From positions 21,464 to 49,459 of the forward strand of contig DKIV01000016.1 of the NCBI GenBank assembly GCA_002454425.1: 27,996 nucleotides of DNA, read 5' to 3'. Numbering within the stretch: position 1 is the stretch's first letter; every line of letters starts with the position of its first letter. This stretch comes from Sphingobacteriaceae bacterium UBA6709 (lineage in GTDB: Bacteria; Bacteroidota; Bacteroidia; Sphingobacteriales; Sphingobacteriaceae). Of this stretch, positions 24,201 to 27,996 are shown in pieces. The translations under genes and the position numbers were made by a program. The notes beneath the pieces were generated by a model that worked only from the letters and a program-made list of their open reading frames with translations, was not told where the DNA came from and did not search any database.

Positions 24201-24588
24201 CCAGTGCCTCGGGATATGTTACCAGCAATTTACCGTACTCCGCGGTATGCATGAGCGCGCTGAGAACCTCGGCTCTTTGCAACACATTGGCACTATCTAC
24301 CTGGGTAAAGTCGAAAGGCTTTCTATAAGACGAAGGAAATAATAAAATTTCTTTCTCAGACAGGTTCTCCAGGTCATTCATGAAATAGGCTGCCTCTTCC
24401 CGATCAGGGAGAACGAACAGCATATTACTATGATTGATAAAATAGCTGGCACAGGAAACTATGGCATCAGATGATCCGATTAGCCCCTTTAGATGGATCC
24501 TGGCACTTTTGCTTGCATTGATAGCTGTTGCTAACTGCTCTACCCTGGGATCCTTTTTATATTGTTCTAATATTTCGCGGATGTTCAC
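21241..24588 (-). CDS. mfd: Transcription-repair coupling factor Mfd
   Basis: Mfd removes RNA polymerase stalled at DNA damage and brings in UvrA. The 1115-residue protein is the usual length. In order it has the UvrB-like N-terminal module (1-about 350), the RNA-polymerase-interaction domain with FITHIDHGIGKYAGL (about 440-455), the helicase with Walker A GDVGFGKTE (about 590), DEEQ box (about 688) and TATPIPRTL, the translocation part ending in HQMRGRVGRSNKKAFCYLL, and the regulatory C-terminal domain. The start is a GTG placed directly after an in-frame TAA. The -7 element lies 7-14 bases before it, so the mRNA seems to lack a leader. Confidence 0.96.
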   Translation of the reverse strand: MNIREILEQYKKDPRVEQLATAINASKSARIHLKGLIGSSDAIVSCASYFINHSNMLFVLPDREEAAYFMNDLENLSEKEILLFPSSYRKPFDFTQVDSANVLQRAEVLSALMHTAEYGKLLVTYPEALAERVINRDALEKNMLEIAQGNKLSIEFINEFLIEYEFDRVDFVYEPGQFSIRGGIVDIFSFSNELPYRIEFFGDFIESIRTFEVEDQLSQESLKNIIIVPNVQSKYLTEHNITLLEYLGSDTLVWIKDVQFTLDILQDGYKKATQLWRGLPEADKSKNPEWIDPRYNFTDEKLFADQLSDFTIIEFGKQFFYNAKATITFDTKPQPSFNKDFNLLIHNLSENEKAGLTNYIVTDSAKQVERLYAIFADIDKNARFNPINISLREGFVDYQQKIACYTDHQIFDRYYKYKLKKGYVKSQAITLKELRELKSGDFITHIDHGIGKYAGLEKVEVNGKMQEMIRLIYADNDLLYVNINSLNRISKYSGKEGVAPRMNKLGTDSWEKLKKTTKKKVKDIARDLIKLYAVRKSQNGTAFPPDTYLQNELEASFIYEDTPDQEKATGDVKKDMESPHPMDRLVCGDVGFGKTEIAVRAAFKAVADSKQVAVLVPTTILALQHFKTFTSRLKDFPCNIDYINRFKSSKQIKESLKNLAEGKVDIIIGTHRLVSKDVKFKDLGLLIIDEEQKFGVGVKEKLKQLRANVDTLTLTATPIPRTLHFSLMGARDLSIISTPPPNRQPVSTELHVFNEALIKEAVEFEVNRGGQVFFIHNRVQDLPQLGGMIKKLVPKANVGLAHGQLDGEKLEDVMLSFINGEFDVLVATTIIEAGLDIPNANTILINHAHMFGLSDLHQMRGRVGRSNKKAFCYLLSPPLSTLTPEARKRLSAIEEFSDLGSGFNVAMRDLDIRGSGNLLGAEQSGFIAEIGFDMYHKILDEAIQELKDEEFKDLFKDEKPRPVVSFTQIDTDLEVMIPDNYVTNITERYNLYTEISNLQDEDQIEAFAKKLDDRFGPVPKQVRELLNTLRLQWLGKELGFEKVSYKKNTLKGYFVSDQQSSYFEGERFGSILRFVQANSRRCNLKEVKKTLRIAVEDVRNVQQAIEVMEQMYYGN

Positions 24589-24594
24589 TTACGA

Positions 24595-24627
24595 CAAATA
24601 TACTAAATAGAAAAAACCTCTTGCAAA
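24595..24627 (-). promoter_or_regulatory. Promoter of mfd with a near-leaderless start
   Basis: On the minus strand TTTG (24624-24627) is followed after 21 bases by TATATTTG (24595-24602). Both match the Bacteroidota consensus at normal spacing, the best match in the window. Transcription should begin about 5-7 bases after the last G, at or within two bases of the mfd GTG at 24588. Confidence 0.6.
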
Positions 24628-24862
24628 AATACCATCCTCAACATAGGTTGGTTCACTTCTTTGTATGATAAAAGTGCTTGCAGTCGATAATATGCACGCT
24701 TTGGATAACCGTATCCCCTGCTATTTGTTTATCCGTTGATGTCGCGTACTCGAAATGCCGATTACTTGTGGCGCAAAAATTTGCATTTTTTCCGCGCTTA
24801 ATTTAATCAAGCCAACAAAATACAATTCAATGTGTTAAAAAAAAACACAACCTGATTATACT

Positions 24863-25276
24863 ATGAAAAACGCAATTAAATATGGGCTGATTGTCGGAGT
24901 GCTTAGCGGCCTGTGGATCTTCTTATTACATTTTATGGGAGTTTATGACGATGCATATCCCCGGGAAGGCGGCTTCTCCGGATTAGAGGTCCTGTCCATC
25001 GTTATCCCTTTTGCCGGTTTATTCTTTGGTATTAAAAGCTTTAGAGATAATTTCAACGGGGGACGTATGGAGTTCTTCGAAGGTATCATGGAAGGCTTTA
25101 AGATCATGATTGTCGGCGGTATTATCGCGGCATTTTTCGCTACCGTGTATGTGCAATATGTTGGCAAGGACATGCAGATAGACTTTATGGCAAGGGTCGC
25201 AGGTGCCGGGATCGTAGGTGTCCTTTTCACGCTCATTATTTCTCTCCTTTTAATGAACAGACAGCGCAATCTCTAA
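24863..25276 (+). CDS. DUF4199-family membrane protein
   Basis: The 137-residue protein has four membrane helices (about 5-25, 41-58, 78-99, 108-130). Its pattern MKNAIKYGLIVGVLSGLW, VLSIVIPFAGLFFGIKSFR and the GGRMEFFEGIMEGFKI linker is that of DUF4199, a family found mainly in Bacteroidota and of unknown function. It is monocistronic: the spacer before it is 270 bases and a hairpin overlaps its stop codon. Confidence 0.8.
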   Translation: MKNAIKYGLIVGVLSGLWIFLLHFMGVYDDAYPREGGFSGLEVLSIVIPFAGLFFGIKSFRDNFNGGRMEFFEGIMEGFKIMIVGGIIAAFFATVYVQYVGKDMQIDFMARVAGAGIVGVLFTLIISLLLMNRQRNL

Positions 25277-25286
25277 GGGAGATTGC
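25266..25286 (+). terminator. Hairpin with the DUF4199 stop codon in its loop
   Basis: GCAATCTC (25266-25273) pairs with GAGATTGC (25279-25286) around the loop TAAGG, whose first three bases are the stop codon. CTTCACCATTTTGG follows, which is only weakly T-rich, so termination is likely but not certain. Confidence 0.5.
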
Positions 25287-25453
25287 CTTCACCATTTTGG
25301 TCATATCAATAACTATGTTCGGAATCTTAGGTGTGAAATATTCTTTTAAAACATATAAGCATAATCTTTTAGCTAATCATTAAGAAAGAAAGATGTTCGC
25401 TACCTGGTACCGTGTATTTTTAGTTATTTTGCGAGCTTTTAAAAGATTTGCCC

Positions 25454-25951
25454 ATGGTTAATGTAGGAGTCGCCTTTTTTATTGAACTTATTCTAACCCT
25501 GTTATTCTGCATAACATTGCATTTTGCCTTAGTGCAGGTGCGTCCTTCTAATAGAAAAATCCCTTTTTGGTACATTTGGATATTATTTATTCCTTACATA
25601 AATATCATATGGAACTTTTTCGTCGTGATAGGCTTAAGTAATTCCGTCAAGGCAGAGCTGGAAGAACGGGAATACGAAATTACGGGTCGGCCGGCTTTCC
25701 TCTCGGGCATCATCTACGCAATTATTACGGTGCTGATGACCGTGGCAATGTTCAGCTTCCCGGTTCTGGAAGTTATGCAGCAGGTGGTAAAAATCCGTGC
25801 GAAAGATACCACAAGTCCCCTGAATACAAACGAGATTATTTTGCTCATTCTGGGCATTGCAGGCATTGTAAGAATGATTTTCTTCTTTCAATTCTGGGTA
25901 AAGGTAAGCTGGTATAAAAATGTACTGAAGGAAGATCTTGTCGAAGAATAA
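25454..25951 (+). CDS. Small four-helix membrane protein, function unknown
   Basis: This 165-residue protein has four predicted membrane helices (about 5-25, 37-60, 81-102, 128-150). After the second it has a short charged loop (SNSVKAELEEREYEI), and it ends with an acidic tail (LKEDLVEE). The motif FIPYINIIWNFFVVIG resembles several uncharacterised Bacteroidota membrane families, but I cannot name one safely. The ATG at 25454 is chosen over a TTG two codons upstream. Its stop is one base from the next gene, so it is coupled to the Nif3-type gene. Confidence 0.72.
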   Translation: MVNVGVAFFIELILTLLFCITLHFALVQVRPSNRKIPFWYIWILFIPYINIIWNFFVVIGLSNSVKAELEEREYEITGRPAFLSGIIYAIITVLMTVAMFSFPVLEVMQQVVKIRAKDTTSPLNTNEIILLILGIAGIVRMIFFFQFWVKVSWYKNVLKEDLVEE

Positions 25952-25952
25952 A

Positions 25953-27047
25953 ATGAAGTTAAAGGAACTATCCGCTTTTCTGGAGTCTGTAGCTCCTCTG
26001 TCATATCAGGAATCGTACGATAATTCAGGTTTGATTCACGGTAACCCGGAGGCAGAAATCAGCTCGGCGCTGATTTCCCTGGATTGTACCGAAGCCGTAG
26101 TTGATGAGGCTATCCGGCTGGGAATACAGCTGATCATTTCACATCATCCGATAGTATTTAAAGGCCTGAAGAAGTTTAACGCTAAAACCTATGTTGAGCG
26201 TGTTGTGATGAAAGCCATAAAGCATGACATCGCTTTATACGCTATACATACAAATTTCGATAGCGTAGGGAATGGAGTGAATGCTAAGATTTGCGAAAAA
26301 CTGGGCGTAAAAAATTGTCAGATTTTGGCGCCCAAAGAAGGTCTTCTTAAGAAGCTTGTTACCTACTGCCCTATTTCGCACGCCGACAAGGTGAGAGCCG
26401 CTTTGTTTGAAGCCGGTGCGGGCGCTATCGGGAACTATTCTGAGTGTAGCTTTAATGCCGAAGGTTATGGTACTTTTAAAGCCGGCGTCGGCGCGGATCC
26501 TTACGTGGGTGAAATCGGTGAGCAGCATCGCGAGAATGAGTTGCGTATAGAAACGGTATATCCTCTTGTTGCGGAACGCAAGGTCCTTATCGCTCTGTTA
26601 CAGACGCATCCTTACGAAGAGGTAGCTTATGATCTGTATAATCTTACTAATGAATTCCAGGTGGGTTCCGGCATGGTTGGCAACCTTCCTCAAGATATGG
26701 ATGAGCTCGAGTTTCTCTATATGCTGAAAGATGTACTTGACGCGAAAGTTGTCAGACATACGGCTTTACGAGGACGAAAGGTACGTCGCGTAGCCGTTTG
26801 TGGCGGCTCTGGAAGCTTTTTATTGAAAAATGCTATTGCCGCGGGTGCCGACATTTTTGTTACCGCGGATTTTAAATATCATGAGTTTTTTGATGCTGAA
26901 GGAAAGATTGTGATTTCTGATGTGGGACATTTTGAAAGTGAGCAATTTACAGCGGAACTCTTATTTGAAATAATTACAAAAAAATTTCCTAACTTTGCCC
27001 TCCGTTTAACATCAATAGATACAAACCCCATAAATTATTTAATTTAA
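25953..27047 (+). CDS. Nif3-like dinuclear metal-centre protein
   Basis: Nif3/YbgI-family proteins (also called GTP cyclohydrolase 1 type 2/NIF3) form hexameric rings with two metals per subunit; their true reaction is unknown. The 364-residue protein has the metal ligands H64-H65 (ISHHPIVF), H99 and D103 (AIHTNFD), and H326 with E330 (VGHFESEQ). Between them lies the extra PII/CutA-like inserted domain (about 125-235) typical of the long form. The ATG at 25953 is used; an upstream TTG would overlap the preceding gene. The next gene overlaps its stop by one base (TAATG). Confidence 0.92.
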   Translation: MKLKELSAFLESVAPLSYQESYDNSGLIHGNPEAEISSALISLDCTEAVVDEAIRLGIQLIISHHPIVFKGLKKFNAKTYVERVVMKAIKHDIALYAIHTNFDSVGNGVNAKICEKLGVKNCQILAPKEGLLKKLVTYCPISHADKVRAALFEAGAGAIGNYSECSFNAEGYGTFKAGVGADPYVGEIGEQHRENELRIETVYPLVAERKVLIALLQTHPYEEVAYDLYNLTNEFQVGSGMVGNLPQDMDELEFLYMLKDVLDAKVVRHTALRGRKVRRVAVCGGSGSFLLKNAIAAGADIFVTADFKYHEFFDAEGKIVISDVGHFESEQFTAELLFEIITKKFPNFALRLTSIDTNPINYLI

Positions 27048-27796
27048 TGGAACAAACCGTAGAACAGAAGCTTAAAGCTTTATACGAACTGCAGACCATC
27101 CATACCAAAATCGATAAGATTAGACAGGTAAGAGGTGAGCTTCCTATGGAAGTTGCCGATCTTGAGGACGAAGTTGCTGGTCTTGAGACCCGTATACAGA
27201 AGATCAAGGCTGAGCTTGATGATCTTGAAGACGCTATCGTCAACAGGAACAACATGATCAGGGATGCCAAGGCAGCGATCAAGAAATATGAAGCGCAGCT
27301 TAACGAGGTGAAAAATAACCGTGAGTACGATGCTATCAGTAAGGAAGTAGAGATCCAGGGTCTGGAAATTCAGGTGTGTGAGAAGAAGATCAAAGAGCAT
27401 GGGTTTGAGATCACGAATAAAACTCAGGTATACGAAAAGGCCATTGCTGATTTAGAAGAACGGAAGAAAGATCTCGATGTTAAAAAAGCTGAATTAGAAA
27501 CAATTACTTCCGAAACTAATAAAGAGGAGCAGGAGTTGAATGCCAGCGCTGAACGTGCTGAAGAAAGCATTGAAGACAGACTCTTGGTTGCTTACAAAAG
27601 GTTGCGTGGTAATGCGAAAAATGGTCTTGCTGTAGTTACCATTCAGCGTGATTCTTGTTCTGGATGTTTCAATCAGATTCCGCCTCAACGTCAGCTCGAC
27701 ATTCGTCAGCATAAGAAAATTATCGTTTGTGAGCATTGCGGTCGTATTCTTATCGATGCGGCTCTTACTGGCGAAGCTCAGGAAGTACACGAATAG
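27047..27796 (+). CDS. C4-type zinc-ribbon coiled-coil protein
   Basis: The 249-residue protein is a long Glu/Lys-rich antiparallel coiled coil (about 5-175) followed by a zinc ribbon with C204-C207 (DSCSGC) and C228-C231 (CEHC). This is the PF02591 family, which includes Helicobacter HP0958 (FlgZ) and chlamydial CdsZ, proteins that bind RNA or partner proteins. Its target here is unknown. It follows the Nif3-type gene with a one-base overlap, an arrangement I believe is common in Bacteroidota, and ends at a strong terminator. Confidence 0.9.
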   Translation: MEQTVEQKLKALYELQTIHTKIDKIRQVRGELPMEVADLEDEVAGLETRIQKIKAELDDLEDAIVNRNNMIRDAKAAIKKYEAQLNEVKNNREYDAISKEVEIQGLEIQVCEKKIKEHGFEITNKTQVYEKAIADLEERKKDLDVKKAELETITSETNKEEQELNASAERAEESIEDRLLVAYKRLRGNAKNGLAVVTIQRDSCSGCFNQIPPQRQLDIRQHKKIIVCEHCGRILIDAALTGEAQEVHE

Positions 27797-27812
27797 AATA
27801 TTTTTATTTGAT

Positions 27813-27852
27813 AAAAGGGGATATATCCGGTTTGGGCATATCCCCTTTTTTT
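27813..27852. terminator. Strong intrinsic terminator after the zinc-ribbon gene
   Basis: AAAAGGGGATAT (27813-27824) pairs perfectly with 27838-27849 around a 13-base loop, followed by more T (seven T in total at 27846-27852). The mirrored sequence also gives the minus strand a T-rich tail, so it could stop a converging gene from the right. Confidence 0.88.
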
Positions 27853-27930
27853 GTCTGTACCTCTCCCGTTCCGCTGTCCGGCGAACCTTATTCCTTAATG
27901 TCCTAAAATGCTCTTGTTGCTGAATGCTCC

Positions 27931-27996
27931 CTATTCCATCTTTCTGCGCCCCAGCTTGAAGGGCTCGGGTGGTGTTTCCGTTCGCGGGACAGTACC
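27931..27996 (-). CDS. Possible 3' end of a converging gene (partial)
   Basis: Reading the minus strand inward from the window edge, one frame gives GTVPRTETPPEPFKLGRRKME and then TAG (27931-27933). The charged, proline-containing tail, the higher GC and the position opposite a two-way terminator all fit the end of a gene that lies mostly beyond the window. It is only 21 codons, so this is tentative and I cannot name it. Confidence 0.3.
   Translation of the reverse strand, partial: GTVPRTETPPEPFKLGRRKME

Noticed and set aside
1..27996. CRISPR array, insertion sequence, prophage or defence island
   Set aside because: I see no regularly spaced direct repeats, transposase, integrase, phage structural gene or known defence domain. 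Gene content is core metabolic and envelope.

Overview
The window looks like a stretch of a Bacteroidota chromosome, most likely of the Sphingobacteriaceae/Pedobacter type. The reasons are DUF4199, a Nif3 protein followed by a C4 zinc-ribbon coiled-coil protein, nrfHA followed by split ccsB and ccsA genes, AT-rich spacers, weak Shine-Dalgarno signals, and several promoters of the Bacteroidota form (TTTG or TTG, about 20 bases, then TAnnTTTG). This assignment is inferred from gene content and signals; no database was searched. I see no insertion sequence, prophage, CRISPR array or complete tRNA.

Layout. Bases 1-73 may hold the last codons of a plus-strand gene, followed by about 490 bases of AT-rich, strongly C-over-G spacer. 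nadB (L-aspartate oxidase) and a gamma-carbonic-anhydrase-like gene lie on the minus strand (564-2672). Bases 2709-3414 have no convincing gene but carry a cluster of DnaA-box-like sequences in AT-rich DNA. Strand composition changes sign across this gap (C>G to the left, G>C to the right) and gene direction changes from minus to mostly plus (18 of 23 complete genes). I read 2705-3060 as a probable chromosomal replication origin. nadA (quinolinate synthase) and thiL (thiamine-monophosphate kinase) leave it on the right, then rmuC in reverse.

Bases 7087-12850 form a nitrite-ammonification module: an outer-membrane alginate-export-type porin, the tetraheme quinol dehydrogenase NrfH, the pentaheme nitrite reductase NrfA with its CxxCK catalytic heme site, and the CcsB/CcsA cytochrome c maturation pair. 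Electrons would pass from menaquinol through NrfH to NrfA in the periplasm, and CcsBA would attach the hemes.

Bases 13011-18372 hold housekeeping genes: a YugP-type zinc peptidase, apaG and dusB in reverse, then a tightly packed run of CPBP protease, DUF2007, cdsA and a TonB-domain protein. Bases 18438-21168 hold a lipoprotein and a two-gene pectin-type unit (secreted alpha/beta hydrolase and pectinesterase) whose promoter is overlapped by a long inverted repeat. The right part has mfd in reverse with an apparently leaderless GTG start, two small membrane proteins, a Nif3-family protein and a zinc-ribbon coiled-coil protein, ending at a strong terminator and what may be the tail of a converging gene.

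The most notable signals are the probable origin between nadB and nadA, the self-contained Nrf module, the inverted repeat at the pectinase promoter, and the leaderless mfd promoter.
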